Assembly: GCF_019443985.1 (NCBI RefSeq)
Contig: NZ_CP049303.1
Location: 1,116,001 to 1,180,000 of the forward strand
Reading direction: 5' to 3'
DNA from: Liquorilactobacillus hordei DSM 19519
Lineage (GTDB): Bacteria > Bacillota > Bacilli > Lactobacillales > Lactobacillaceae
DNA: 64,000 nucleotides
Shown here: one piece after another, positions 33,006 to 42,318 of the stretch
How the letters are laid out: every line of letters begins with the position of its first letter
Position numbering within the stretch: position 1 is the stretch's first letter
The notes under the pieces: model-generated
Database searches by the model: none
Told to the model about the DNA's origin: nothing
What the model saw: the letters and a program-made list of their open reading frames with translations, nothing else
Position numbers and translations under genes: made by a program

Positions 33006-34331
33006 TTATTCAATAGCCTGGATACGCTGTAGAACCTGGTAGAACAGTCGATGGTAAACATGATACGAGCTCAGTCGCAACTGAATGCGTCGGCCAGTAT
33101 GCACGACACGTGCCGCAAATTTGAATAAACGGATCCGCAATGTGCTAACGCACAAACCTGAATCATGTTTTGTCAGTGCTAGCTGCTTTAAAAAGTTGAC
33201 AATATTGTAAGCCAGTACACTAACCATCATCCGGGCAGCGTTGGCATTAAACGTTGAACTATCAGTCTTATCGAAAAAGAAACCTGCTTTAGCTTCTTTG
33301 ATGTAATTTTCCATTTGGCCGCGTTTGTGATACAGTTCAAAGGCTGTTTCAGCCGTTAAATTAGTCAGATTAGTAACGATAAATTCATGTGAAAAGATCA
33401 GTTCACCGGCTGCTCGAGTTGATTTAACATAGATCTGCCGCGGCTTAGGCCACGATGCTGATTGATAGATTTCAGAGTAGTAGTGAGTCTCTTTCTCTTG
33501 CCACTGGGTTTGATCACTGATCTTGACGAACTTTTCAGCTAGATTCTGCAGTTTCCGATTGCGTTTGAGTCGAATAATGTAAAACACATCGTCGGCTTCA
33601 CAGACATCGTAAACTTCTGGCGTGGCGAAGCCACTATCACCACGAACCAGAATGTCAGTCGTGGGCAGCTGAGTTTGATAATGCTTTAATAGTGGTGTTA
33701 AAAAAGCTTTTACATCTTTGCTGGTGTAGGCATTTCCAGGACGCAAGACAGCTTTCAATAAGTTACCATCTTGATCAGTTGCCAGTAATGGATGATATCC
33801 TTCAGTACCATAATGTGCGTTGTAGTTAGTGGCTTCCTGTTTGCCATAAGTGTCTGAGTGAGTCGAATCGATATCAATAATCGTGGCTGTCTGGTTGGTT
33901 AATAGTCGAACACGGTCGATCAAAGCCTCATTTAAAGTCTGTAATGTGCTAACACTATCTTTATCAAAGCGTTGCCAAAAACGTGATATTGTTGCTTGTG
34001 AAGCCAAAGACGGTTTATCCAATAATAATTTAAAAAGCGGTTCTTTTTCTAAAAAAGTTGCCGCAGAATCTGTGCTATAACCGGCAATAATCTGAAGAGT
34101 TAACTGTCTTAAGATACTAGAATTACTGTGTTGACAATATCGTCGCTGGTCATTGAACCTCAATAGTTTATCGGCCAAGTTGGTGAACTGAAACTTTGCC
34201 ATCAGTTCTACACACAATGTTAGCCCGCCATCGGAAGATAATTGACCACCCGTATGCGATACTAAAATATTCTTGTTGAAATTGAATGCCATTTCCTGTA
34301 AAGTTTTCAATGTAGAGTCCTCTTCTCTCAT
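33006..34331 (-). mobile_element. IS1380-family transposase
   Basis: DDE transposase of up to 441 residues. The first catalytic Asp is in IIDIDSTHSDTYGKQ near residue 155, the second in VRGDSGFATPEVYD near residue 240, and the Glu region in YHKRGQMENYIKEAKAGF near residue 340, all in the IS1380 pattern. It appears complete. ATG 34331 lacks a ribosome site; a TTG at 34310 after GAAGAGG may be the true start. Its base composition is visibly richer in G+C than its neighbours, a sign of recent transfer. Terminal repeats and target duplication were not resolved. Confidence 0.88.
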
Positions 34332-34407
34332 GTGGTTTTGTTTAGCAATTTAACTATACCAGAGCTGAGGCTCTTTTTGTGCACTTAAAAGGTGAAAATG
34401 CAAAATG

Positions 34408-34440
34408 CCCATCAAACGCGTGAAGCATGTGTTTGATGGG
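34408..34440. terminator. Hairpin right of the IS1380 transposase
   Basis: CCCATCAAAC pairs with GTTTGATGGG around a 13-base loop; related to the hairpin at 32837. Confidence 0.55.
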
Positions 34441-34546
34441 TATCTTGTGTATTTTTGTGAATAAATCAGGTTTCTACAAAACGAGATACCATTAAATAGG
34501 TTTGCATAGATATTATGCTAATTAGTTGAGAAGGAGGAATTTTATA

Positions 34547-35029
34547 ATGGGTATACCAAATATCGTTTTAACTAGAATTGATAATCGCTTAGTGCATGGA
34601 CAAGTCGGGGTTGTTTGGACTTCTTCGATTGGTGCCAATCTTTTACTGGTAGCAAATGATGATGCAGCAAAAAGTGAGCTACAACAAGAATTAATGTCAG
34701 CAACAGCTGAAACTTCAGAGGTGGGAATTCGTTTTTGGTCATTGGAGAAAACAATTACTACAATTGAAAAAGCAAGTCCAAGACAAAAAATATTTTTAAT
34801 TGTTAAAACACCGCAAGATGTACTTCGTTTAGTACAAGGAGGAGTTCCGATTGCTGAATTAAATGTTGGCAATATGCACCATAGTGAAGGAAAAGTACAA
34901 CTTACGAAGAAGGTTTATGTTGATCAAGATGACAAAGATACATTTAGTAAGTTGGTTGAGTTAGGTGTAGATGTCTATATTCAAGATGTTCCAGAGGAGA
35001 GAAAAATAGCAATTAAGGATGTGATTTAA
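34547..35029 (+). CDS. PTS mannose/fructose/sorbose-family component IIB
   Basis: Cytoplasmic phosphocarrier of 160 residues. The phosphorylated His is in RIDNRLVHGQVGVVW near residue 16. ATG 34547 follows AAGGAGGA; an upstream TTG at 34526 precedes this site and is rejected. It opens a four-gene operon IIB-IIC-IID-IIA with overlaps or one-base gaps. The subtype looks closest to the N-acetylgalactosamine/amino-sugar branch, judged from the IIC partner. No catabolic enzyme is next to it to fix the substrate. Confidence 0.9.
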   Translation: MGIPNIVLTRIDNRLVHGQVGVVWTSSIGANLLLVANDDAAKSELQQELMSATAETSEVGIRFWSLEKTITTIEKASPRQKIFLIVKTPQDVLRLVQGGVPIAELNVGNMHHSEGKVQLTKKVYVDQDDKDTFSKLVELGVDVYIQDVPEERKIAIKDVI

Positions 35030-35839
35030 ATGGCAATTACATTTACTCAAGGGATACTGATAGCAATTTTTGCTATTATTGCTGGGATAGATTTTTGGTT
35101 AGAAGGTTTTTACATATTTAGGCCAATGATTGTGTGTACAGTAACAGGATTCTTACTAGGGGATTTAAAATTAGGGATAGTTGCTGGTGGATTGACTGAA
35201 CTTGCATTTGCAGGATTAACACCAGTTGGTGGAACACAGCCACCTAATCCCATTATGGCAGGAATAATGACTGTCGTAATTGCACATACCACTGGGCACA
35301 GCCCTGCAACTGCAATTGGGCTTTCGCTGCCTTTTAGTATTTTAATGCAATATATAATTTTGTTTTGTTATTCGATTTTTTCAGTATTCACGAAGAAGGC
35401 TGATGAATATGTTGCAAAAGGGGAATTTCGTAAGTTTGGGATAATCGTACTTTTACCAACTGTTTTGGTAGCTTTAGCTTATAGTGTCTTTTCATTTTTA
35501 AGTGTATATGGAGCACAAGGGTTAATGAAAACATTAGTTAACTCAATGCCAACGTGGTTAAGTCATGGATTCACAATTGCTGGTGGCATCTTACCTGCTG
35601 TTGGATTTGGTTTATTGCTCAAGAGTATGTTAAAGACAAAGTATGTACCTTATTTATTGTTAGGTTTTACTGCTGCTTGCTTCATTAAGTTCGGTAACTT
35701 AATGCCAGTCGCAATTATTGGAGCATCTCTTGCCTGGATCGAATATGGTAGGGAGAAAAAAGCACGAGAAATAAGCAAAAAATTTAAAAACATAGAACAA
35801 TCACTTGAAAATGCTGGGGGTGAAGAAGATGGTATCTGA
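35030..35839 (+). CDS. PTS mannose-family component IIC (membrane channel)
   Basis: Integral membrane subunit of 269 residues with several long hydrophobic helices; forms the translocation path with IID. TPVGGTQPPNPIMAGIM near residue 65 fits the AgaC-like IIC group. It begins immediately after the IIB stop, and its tail overlaps the IID start by 11 bases. The specific sugar is not determined. Confidence 0.88.
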   Translation: MAITFTQGILIAIFAIIAGIDFWLEGFYIFRPMIVCTVTGFLLGDLKLGIVAGGLTELAFAGLTPVGGTQPPNPIMAGIMTVVIAHTTGHSPATAIGLSLPFSILMQYIILFCYSIFSVFTKKADEYVAKGEFRKFGIIVLLPTVLVALAYSVFSFLSVYGAQGLMKTLVNSMPTWLSHGFTIAGGILPAVGFGLLLKSMLKTKYVPYLLLGFTAACFIKFGNLMPVAIIGASLAWIEYGREKKAREISKKFKNIEQSLENAGGEEDGI

Positions 35840-36638
35840 GAAAAAGGAAAGAAATAAATTAAGTAAGAAAGATATTACGAAGTTAGGTCTATTATCATTA
35901 TTTAATCAATCTGGAATGAACTATCAGAGAATGCAAGCTGATGGTTGGACTTTTGCCATGATACCTTCTTTGAAAAAAGTATATGGCGACGATAAAAAAG
36001 GACTTATTGAAGCTGTTAAAGCAAACCTGCAGTTCATAAATACTAACAATTATGCTGCGCCATTGTTGATGGGACTTGAAGCTTCCTTGGAAGAAAACGG
36101 TGAAGAAAGATCAACAATTGATGGTTTGCGAGTAGCTTTATTTGGTCCAATTGCCGGAATAGGTGATGCAATTACTTGGTACACAATTTTGCCAATTGTT
36201 GCTGGTGTAACAGCTTCTTTTGCAAAACAAGGAAGTATTCTTGGACCGCTAGTGTTCTTTATAGTGTATGTTGCTATGTTTCTGGCAAGAATCCCAATAG
36301 CTCATCTAGGCTATTCAGCTGGGACTAGGGCTATCTCAAAGATACACGAGAATTCTGCAATTGTTGCACATGCAGCCAGTGTTCTCGGATGTACGGTGAT
36401 CGGAGGACTAATTGCAACTTATGTTCAAATTAATGTAGTTACTAAAATACAAGTAACATCTTCTCACACGATTTCAATCCAGAAGGAATTCCTCGATAAT
36501 ATTTTTCCGAATATTCTTCCACTTGGTTATACTTTTCTATTATATTGGTTATTGAAAAAGAAAAATGTTAGTCCAGTAACGCTGATAATTCTAACATTCT
36601 TATTGGCAATTCTATTTTCATGGATGGGAGTTCTCTAA
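35829..36638 (+). CDS. PTS mannose-family component IID
   Basis: Membrane partner of IIC, 269 residues. Signature segments are NYQRMQADGWTFAMIPSLKKVYGD near residues 28-51 (shown in parts: NYQRMQ, GWTFAMIP) and LFGPIAGIGDAITWYT near residue 110. ATG 35829 is used, following GGGGGTG at 35816; the open frame extends upstream inside IIC. The family is exact; the substrate is unknown. Confidence 0.88.
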   Translation: MVSEKKERNKLSKKDITKLGLLSLFNQSGMNYQRMQADGWTFAMIPSLKKVYGDDKKGLIEAVKANLQFINTNNYAAPLLMGLEASLEENGEERSTIDGLRVALFGPIAGIGDAITWYTILPIVAGVTASFAKQGSILGPLVFFIVYVAMFLARIPIAHLGYSAGTRAISKIHENSAIVAHAASVLGCTVIGGLIATYVQINVVTKIQVTSSHTISIQKEFLDNIFPNILPLGYTFLLYWLLKKKNVSPVTLIILTFLLAILFSWMGVL

Positions 36639-36640
36639 AG

Positions 36641-37066
36641 ATGCAAATTATTGTAACAGGACATGGTAATTTTGGAACTGGTATCGAATCAACAGTTAAA
36701 TTGCTGGCAGGTTCAATTCCAAATGTTAGATATATTGATTTTTCAGCTAATATGAATGAACAGGAACTTGCTAATAAATTTGAAGAACTTTTGCAAGTTG
36801 ATCCTAAGGCTGTTTTTTTCTGTGATTTAACCGGTGGAACTCCATATAAACAAGCAGTGTATAAAAAAGAAAAATATGAAGTTGCAGTTATTGCGGGTTG
36901 TAATGTAGGTTCACTATTAGAAGTTGGATTGCAAAATAACTTAAAAGATGCCACGGATGTACATGGGATTGCTCAAAGCTTGGTTGAGGCTGCCAAAAAT
37001 GGCATTCAGGAGTTTGGCGTTAGAAAAACACAAATTATAGATGAATCTGAGGAAGATGGAATCTAG
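36641..37066 (+). CDS. PTS mannose-family component IIA
   Basis: Cytoplasmic phosphocarrier of 141 residues, the last gene of the operon. The phospho-accepting His is in VTGHGNFG near residue 9, and CDLTGGTPYKQA near residue 65 is conserved in IIA-Man. ATG 36641 follows the IID stop by two bases, with GGGAG upstream; the upstream ATG 36620 lies inside IID. Confidence 0.88.
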   Translation: MQIIVTGHGNFGTGIESTVKLLAGSIPNVRYIDFSANMNEQELANKFEELLQVDPKAVFFCDLTGGTPYKQAVYKKEKYEVAVIAGCNVGSLLEVGLQNNLKDATDVHGIAQSLVEAAKNGIQEFGVRKTQIIDESEEDGI

Positions 37067-37109
37067 AAATAGCACTTTGATATAAGATACACATTTATTC
37101 GTAACAAAC

Positions 37110-37151
37110 AAAAAGGCGAGGTCAGAATTTTAACTTTTGACCCCGCTTTTT
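37110..37151. terminator. Terminator of the PTS operon
   Basis: AAAAAGGCGAGGTCA pairs with TGACCCCGCTTTTT with one bulge and one mismatch; the loop contains TTTAACTTTT. A and T runs on both sides allow bidirectional action. The gap from here to 37371 holds nothing else I can identify. Confidence 0.8.
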
Positions 37152-37371
37152 CGTGTTCATAACATATAGTTTGAAATAAAAATTACTCAAATTAGTCAAA
37201 ATATACTACATTCTTAATTAGATTAAATCTGATTTTTTCAAGATCTCAAAGAAGTATTACATTTTCCGATTTTTCTCACGAAATTTTTAGTTGATAAAAG
37301 CCATTAATATGTTATTTTAATTATTGCTGACATTTTATAAGTAAATGTTGTGCGCCACTATCTATTGAGGG

Positions 37372-38049
37372 GTGAGTTCAATCAATTCATTCAAATACAA
37401 TGTCTCAACTAACTTGAGAAAGCAAACAATTACCGTTCCTTCTAGTATTGGAGAAGCAAGCGGAATCTCATTTATGGGGAGAAATGTTAAATCTATAATT
37501 TTCACAACAGACATAGCGATTATTAGAAACACAAATGCTGATGCAATCTGGGCTGTATATCCATTCACACCAGATCCTGCTATTATGCAAGCTATCCAAG
37601 TTGCTTCTGATAAACCGGTTTTTTCAGGAGTAGGTGGTGGATTAACAAACGGTAAACGATCAGCAGACATGAGTCTTTTTGCTGAAAGTTGGGGAAGCCT
37701 GGGAGTAATAGTAAATGCACCTACGTCGGTAGATACAATTAAATTGATAAATGATGTTGTTGATATTCCTATAATTATGACTGTAATCTCAGCAAATGTT
37801 GATTTTGACGAGAAATTCGCAGCAGGAATTGATGTTATCAATGTGAGCGGTGGACAGGATACTACTAAAATAGTTAAGGAAATCAGAAAAAAATATCCGG
37901 AAGTCCCGTTGATTGCAACAGGCGGTCATTCAGATGAATCTATTCGTTCTGTAATCGAGGCCGGAGCAAACGCAATCATTTATACACCGCCAACAACGGG
38001 CAGTTTATTTTCCCGGAAAATGAAAGAATATCGTGAGTTTGGATTTTGA
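37372..38049 (+). CDS. TIM-barrel protein of unassigned function
   Basis: 225 residues with alternating beta/alpha character and a C-terminal phosphate-binding-like segment, IATGGHSDESI near residue 185, followed by AGANAIIYTPP. Strand-end segments include VFSGVGGGL, VIVNAPTS and INVSGGQDT. Similar proteins are usually annotated only as hydrolase or barrel protein; I do not recognise a reaction. The GTG start at 37372 is the first possible one in frame, but the GAGGGG ribosome site is very close, so the start is uncertain. It lies between the PTS operon and the LysR gene; a link to sugar metabolism is only positional. Confidence 0.65.
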   Translation: MSSINSFKYNVSTNLRKQTITVPSSIGEASGISFMGRNVKSIIFTTDIAIIRNTNADAIWAVYPFTPDPAIMQAIQVASDKPVFSGVGGGLTNGKRSADMSLFAESWGSLGVIVNAPTSVDTIKLINDVVDIPIIMTVISANVDFDEKFAAGIDVINVSGGQDTTKIVKEIRKKYPEVPLIATGGHSDESIRSVIEAGANAIIYTPPTTGSLFSRKMKEYREFGF

Positions 38050-38235
38050 GTATTCAAGTATAAATAAATACGATGAAAATAATTCTCCATAAAAATATTT
38101 AATTTAAAATTGGTTTTTTTATTGTAAGTGTCCCCGATATTGTTTATTATTAATCTATAAATTAAATATGAAGCGTATAATTATCAAGCAACAGCGAATA
38201 ATATTTAACAATTAATAATGAAGGGGAATTGAAGT

Positions 38236-39204
38236 ATGAAGACAAAACAAGAGAACATTTTTTCTTCAAAAACGCTTAGTTATTTCTTGCAATTAGCTGA
38301 AACAATGAGCTATACACAAGCAGCGCAAATTCTAGGAATTACGCAACCAGCATTGACACAACAAATAAAAAAGCTAGAAAGAACGGTTGGAGCACCATTA
38401 TTCTATTCCGTTGGGAAAAAACTGCACTTATCGGACGCGGGGTATACAATGTTAGATGCAACTCATCAAATCTATGAGACATTGAACCGTGCGGCTGATG
38501 AGATTCAGCAATCAACGAGCGCTGTTCAAGGAGATATCAGCGTTGGAATCTTGGCTTCAGTTGAAGATCATGTCTTTACTCAATTCGCGATCGAATACTA
38601 TAGGCAACATAGTGATGTAAAAATTATTTATCATATGTTGACTCGCAAGGAAATTTGGGAACTTCTTGAGAGTAACAATATTGATTTAGCAGTAATGTAT
38701 CTTCCAGATGATAGTATTAAGAATTGGAAACCTTATGAATCCAAAAAAATAATTGAAGAAAACTTGATTTTTTTACATAGTGAGACTGAGTTTTCAAAAA
38801 AGAGACGTATCAAACTGCGTGATACACTGAATCGTGATTGGGTTACGTATCCGCCTAAGTATTATCTAAACAGTACATTGCTTGAGACATACAAAAATGC
38901 ATTGGTTGATAAACCACATAGTGTTGCTCACTTTGCGACCCCAGAACAGATCTTTGATTTTGCACAGGCAACAGGGGTTAACACTGCTTTGCCAACATCC
39001 TTTGTGATTTCTCATCAAAATGAAAATGAAAAGAAACTCAGTGAGGCACATTTTGATCCAGAAATCGCTTTTGACTTGGCTTTTGTTTTTCGCAAGGATA
39101 AAGATCAAATTCCGCGAATTGCAAGTTTTTTAGCAAGCTTTGATGTTTTTTTAGGAGAAAAAGATTATATTTCCCGCTTGACAGAAATAAGCAATCAAGG
39201 TTAA
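38236..39204 (+). CDS. LysR-family transcriptional regulator
   Basis: 322 residues. The N-terminal winged helix (residues about 12-72) contains SYTQAAQILGITQPALTQQI. The C-terminal two-lobed effector domain starts near residue 95 (GDISVGILASVEDH), as in LysR proteins that sense small metabolites. The ATG follows AGGGGAATTGA. It is transcribed in the same direction as its neighbours rather than divergently, so its target is not evident. Confidence 0.9.
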   Translation: MKTKQENIFSSKTLSYFLQLAETMSYTQAAQILGITQPALTQQIKKLERTVGAPLFYSVGKKLHLSDAGYTMLDATHQIYETLNRAADEIQQSTSAVQGDISVGILASVEDHVFTQFAIEYYRQHSDVKIIYHMLTRKEIWELLESNNIDLAVMYLPDDSIKNWKPYESKKIIEENLIFLHSETEFSKKRRIKLRDTLNRDWVTYPPKYYLNSTLLETYKNALVDKPHSVAHFATPEQIFDFAQATGVNTALPTSFVISHQNENEKKLSEAHFDPEIAFDLAFVFRKDKDQIPRIASFLASFDVFLGEKDYISRLTEISNQG

Positions 39205-39247
39205 ATCAAATTAGAGAATTAAATAAGTAAGAATGGAGATCTTTTTG

Positions 39248-40168
39248 ATGAAAGAACTTGTTTTTGGTCACAAAAATCCTGATACAGATGCAATTGTTGC
39301 AGCTAAAGCTTTTGCATATCTAGAAAATCAGCTTGGTGCGGATGCAGAAGCTGTTGCTTTAGGAACACCTAATGAAGAAACTAAATTCGTTTTGGAACAT
39401 TTTTCCGAGGAAACACCACGTGTGGTAACTGAAGTCAGCAAAGAAGTTGAAGCTGTCATGCTTGTCGACCACAACGAAGCGCAACAAAGCGTTGATGATA
39501 TTAAGGATGTAACGGTTACACATGTTGTTGATCATCATCGAATTGCTAACTTTGAAACTTCAGCTCCTCTTTATTACTATGCTGAACCAGTTGGCTGTAC
39601 AAGTACAATCATTTTCAAGCTGTTCAAACAAAATAGTATAAAAATTCCTGCAAAATTAGCTGGACTAATGTTATCTGCAATTATTTCAGATACTTTATTA
39701 TTCAAATCTCCTACAACTACACCGGCTGATGAAGTTGCAGTTAAAGAATTGGCTAAGATTGCTGCTGTTGATTATGAGACATATGGTTTAGAAATGCTTA
39801 AAGCAGGAACTAATCTAGGAAGCAAATCTGAGAAAGAATTAATTGATGCTGATGCAAAGTCGTTTGAAATGGGTGGCAAGACAGTTAGAATTGATCAAGT
39901 AAATACTGTTGATCTTGATGAGGTCTTTGCACGCGAAGTAGCATTGCGTAATGCAATTGAAGAGGAAAGTGCTACTGAAGGGTACGACTTATTCTTGTTA
40001 ATGGTTACAAATATTCTTGATAGCAATACACGATTGCTCGTTGTCGGTGAACCAAAGAATGTTGTTGAAACAGCATTTTCTGTTAAGTTAATAGACGATA
40101 AAGCAGAATTACCTGGAGTTGTTTCACGTAAGAAACAAGTTGTACCTCAACTTGAAAAGGCATTTTAA
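39248..40168 (+). CDS. ppaC: Manganese-dependent inorganic pyrophosphatase
   Basis: Family II pyrophosphatase of the DHH superfamily, 306 residues. Metal ligands are in GHKNPDTDA near residue 7, MLVDHNE near residue 74 and VVDHHR near residue 96; the C-terminal SRKKQ substrate loop is near residue 295. ATG 39248 is used because GGAG lies nine bases upstream and [12 protein letters not shown] is the expected start. A housekeeping enzyme driving biosynthesis by removing pyrophosphate. Confidence 0.95.
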   Translation: MKELVFGHKNPDTDAIVAAKAFAYLENQLGADAEAVALGTPNEETKFVLEHFSEETPRVVTEVSKEVEAVMLVDHNEAQQSVDDIKDVTVTHVVDHHRIANFETSAPLYYYAEPVGCTSTIIFKLFKQNSIKIPAKLAGLMLSAIISDTLLFKSPTTTPADEVAVKELAKIAAVDYETYGLEMLKAGTNLGSKSEKELIDADAKSFEMGGKTVRIDQVNTVDLDEVFAREVALRNAIEEESATEGYDLFLLMVTNILDSNTRLLVVGEPKNVVETAFSVKLIDDKAELPGVVSRKKQVVPQLEKAF

Positions 40169-40186
40169 TTTAATAAAGCATAATTA

Positions 40187-40366
40187 GCTAGGATAGTGTG
40201 ACATTAGTCGGGAAGATTTAAGGACTAACTCAAAATTACGAGTATAGTGAGAACTTTGCTAGGAATAATTCGAAGTTAGTCGGAGAATTTTGATGTATGG
40301 AACATATTTATGCAGAATAAAAAAAGTGGCTGAGTCAAATTTAACTTTTGGCTCAGCTTCTTTTTG
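40187..40366 (-). repeat. Structured intergenic repeat, copy A (minus orientation)
   Basis: Read on the minus strand: a hairpin with TTTAACTTTT-type loop, then TGTTCCAT..TCAAAATTCTCC, GACTAACTTCGAATTA, about 25 variable bases, TAATTTTGAGTTAGTC, and an AATGTCACACTAT end. The two inner segments are inverted repeats. Copies with the same order lie at 51481 and 54039. Confidence 0.75.
40319..40366. terminator. Terminator hairpin in repeat copy A
   Basis: AAAAAGTGGCTGAGTCAAA pairs with TTTTGGCTCAGCTTCTTTTT; flanking A and T runs suit both strands. Confidence 0.8.
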
Positions 40367-40447
40367 CTTTGTATCCAATTTGAATTTTAGCGACTATTGC
40401 TTTTATGTTACGATGGATAAAAAATAATTGTGAAGGAGTTGTGTTTG

Positions 40448-41317
40448 ATGGCAGATGCATCGTTTATACATGAGATTGTTAAACCAACTGATCCCTTATC
40501 TGTATGGTTATATTTGCATAATGAAAGAAATGTGATATTTGTTGCGCCACATTGGCATCAAGGCATAGAGATATCATACACAGTTTTTGGAAGTATTGAT
40601 GATTTTGTTATAAATCAGAAACATTTTACAACAAGTGGTGGTAGGGTACTAGTTATTAATTCGCAAGAATTGCATAGTGTTTATGCAAGAAGAAATGACA
40701 AAAGCGAGGCACTATCAATTATTTTTCCATATGCGTTTGTTAATCGGTTATGTCCACAAATTGAGAACCAAGTTATCAATATAAATGATACGGATACGTT
40801 TAATTCGATTGAAAAAGAAGCTTATATTAAACTACAAACAAGTCTATTTGAAATGTATCTGGTAATGAAAAGTGACGATAAATATAAAAACTTGAAGCTG
40901 GAAGCTAGTAGTATCAAGGTTTTACAGTTGCTTATTCAATACTTTGCTAAATCAAAAAATGAATACAATAGAAAAGATGGTACAAAAGAATTCGTAGTGA
41001 ACAGGATTCAAATGATTACAAAGTTTGTACATGAGAATTATTATAAAAGAATAAGCTTAGATGAGATTGCTTCTGAGGTTAATATATCAAAAGTATATTT
41101 AACAAAGTTTTTTAAGAAGTATATGAACTTAACAGTGGGACAATATATTACAAATGTTAGAGTACAAAAAGCCTACTATGATCTTATTGGAAAAGCCGGA
41201 AATTTAACGCAGATTGCAAGTAAAAATGGGTTTTCCACAACTCGTGCTATGAATAAAGCCTTTATAGGAATATATGGAAAAAATGCATTTACGATTTATA
41301 AAGAGAACAATAATTGA
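40448..41317 (+). CDS. AraC-family transcriptional regulator
   Basis: 289 residues. An N-terminal cupin-like sensing domain contains APHWHQGIEISY near residue 35. Two helix-turn-helix motifs are at the C terminus: ISLDEIASEVNISKVYLTKF and LTQIASKNGFSTTRAMNKAF. ATG 40448 is nine bases after AAGGAG at 40433-40438. It precedes the esterase-MFS-ROK-GH1 cluster and is its likely activator, by position. Confidence 0.9.
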   Translation: MADASFIHEIVKPTDPLSVWLYLHNERNVIFVAPHWHQGIEISYTVFGSIDDFVINQKHFTTSGGRVLVINSQELHSVYARRNDKSEALSIIFPYAFVNRLCPQIENQVININDTDTFNSIEKEAYIKLQTSLFEMYLVMKSDDKYKNLKLEASSIKVLQLLIQYFAKSKNEYNRKDGTKEFVVNRIQMITKFVHENYYKRISLDEIASEVNISKVYLTKFFKKYMNLTVGQYITNVRVQKAYYDLIGKAGNLTQIASKNGFSTTRAMNKAFIGIYGKNAFTIYKENNN

Positions 41318-41367
41318 CAGTTATTAAGATTAGATAGTGCTAGTTCGAGTAGATAATATACTTTAAA

Positions 41368-41383
41368 ATGAAAGCGTAAACAA
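41368..41383. promoter_or_regulatory. cre (CcpA) site before the esterase gene
   Basis: ATGAAAGCGTAAACAA matches WTGNAANCGNWWNCAW at all 16 positions and lies 18 bases before the start codon. It predicts carbon catabolite repression of the glycoside cluster. Confidence 0.85.
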
Positions 41384-41401
41384 AAAAGGAGGGACCTTTT
41401 T

Positions 41402-42292
41402 ATGACTGAACAAAACGTTTTAGAGATGATCAACCAAATCAGGGTAGATTGGAAGAAGGGGGATGATGAACGAGATGCTGGTTTACCTAGAGAAATTGAA
41501 GGAGTAACCAGAATAGATGATATCCCTTATGGTCCGGATCCAACGTGGAACTTATTAGATATTTATATCCCACAAAATGTGATTGGGAAAATACCGGTGA
41601 TTATCAATATTCACGGTGGTGGCTGGTGTTATGGGACCAAAGAAACTTATCAATTCTATGGACTGGGTTTAGCTCAAAGAGGGTTTGCTTTTATTAATCC
41701 TAACTATCGTTTAGCTCCCGAGGCTGTTTTCCCAGAAGAATTAGATGATGTGAATCGTTATGTTCATTGGGTTGCTGAACATGCAGATGAATATGGACTT
41801 GATAAAAATAATGTTTTTTTGGTGGGAGATAGTGCTGGTGGACAAATGGCTGAACAATACACCGCAATTCTAAAAAATGCAGAGTACCGAAAAAAATTTG
41901 GATATGAGTTGACTGATTTAAAATTCAGAGCACTTGCCTTGAATAGCGCAGCTGCTTTTGTATTAGATCCAGGAGTCATAGGTGGAGCAACTGTTGGATA
42001 TTTTACACCCGAGATAGTAAAAGAAAAATCAGACATGTTGAATACAGAGAAATATATTACCACGTCTTTTTTACCAACATATATTTCAACGGCAAACGAG
42101 GATTTTATTAGAGAATTATCAATCAAACTAGATAGTTTTTTAACAGAAATTGGAGTAGAACACGTATTTAAAGAGTACGGAGATCAGGATAATCCGCGAC
42201 CACATGTTTTCTTAATCAATCAGAAAGATAAAATTGCAAATCAGGCTAATGATGATGAGATTGATTTTTTTAAGAAATTTATTGTTAAATGA
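41402..42292 (+). CDS. Alpha/beta-hydrolase esterase (HSL/BD-FAE-like)
   Basis: Cytoplasmic esterase of 296 residues. The oxyanion-hole motif NIHGGGWCYG is near residue 64 and the nucleophile elbow GDSAGG near residue 143; a candidate catalytic His is in RPHVF near residue 265. It has no signal peptide. First gene of a cluster with an MFS transporter, ROK kinase and GH1 enzyme, so it may remove acyl groups from imported glycosides; this is inferred. A strong AGGAGGG site precedes the ATG. Confidence 0.87.
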   Translation: MTEQNVLEMINQIRVDWKKGDDERDAGLPREIEGVTRIDDIPYGPDPTWNLLDIYIPQNVIGKIPVIINIHGGGWCYGTKETYQFYGLGLAQRGFAFINPNYRLAPEAVFPEELDDVNRYVHWVAEHADEYGLDKNNVFLVGDSAGGQMAEQYTAILKNAEYRKKFGYELTDLKFRALALNSAAAFVLDPGVIGGATVGYFTPEIVKEKSDMLNTEKYITTSFLPTYISTANEDFIRELSIKLDSFLTEIGVEHVFKEYGDQDNPRPHVFLINQKDKIANQANDDEIDFFKKFIVK

Positions 42293-42318
42293 GGGTTTGC
42301 TAGCTAGGAGGTAATAAC

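Noticed and set aside
34470-34546. Sigma-54 (-24/-12) promoter before the mannose-family PTS
   Set aside because: A TTTGCAT is present but no GG element at the right distance upstream, and no LevR-type activator gene is nearby.
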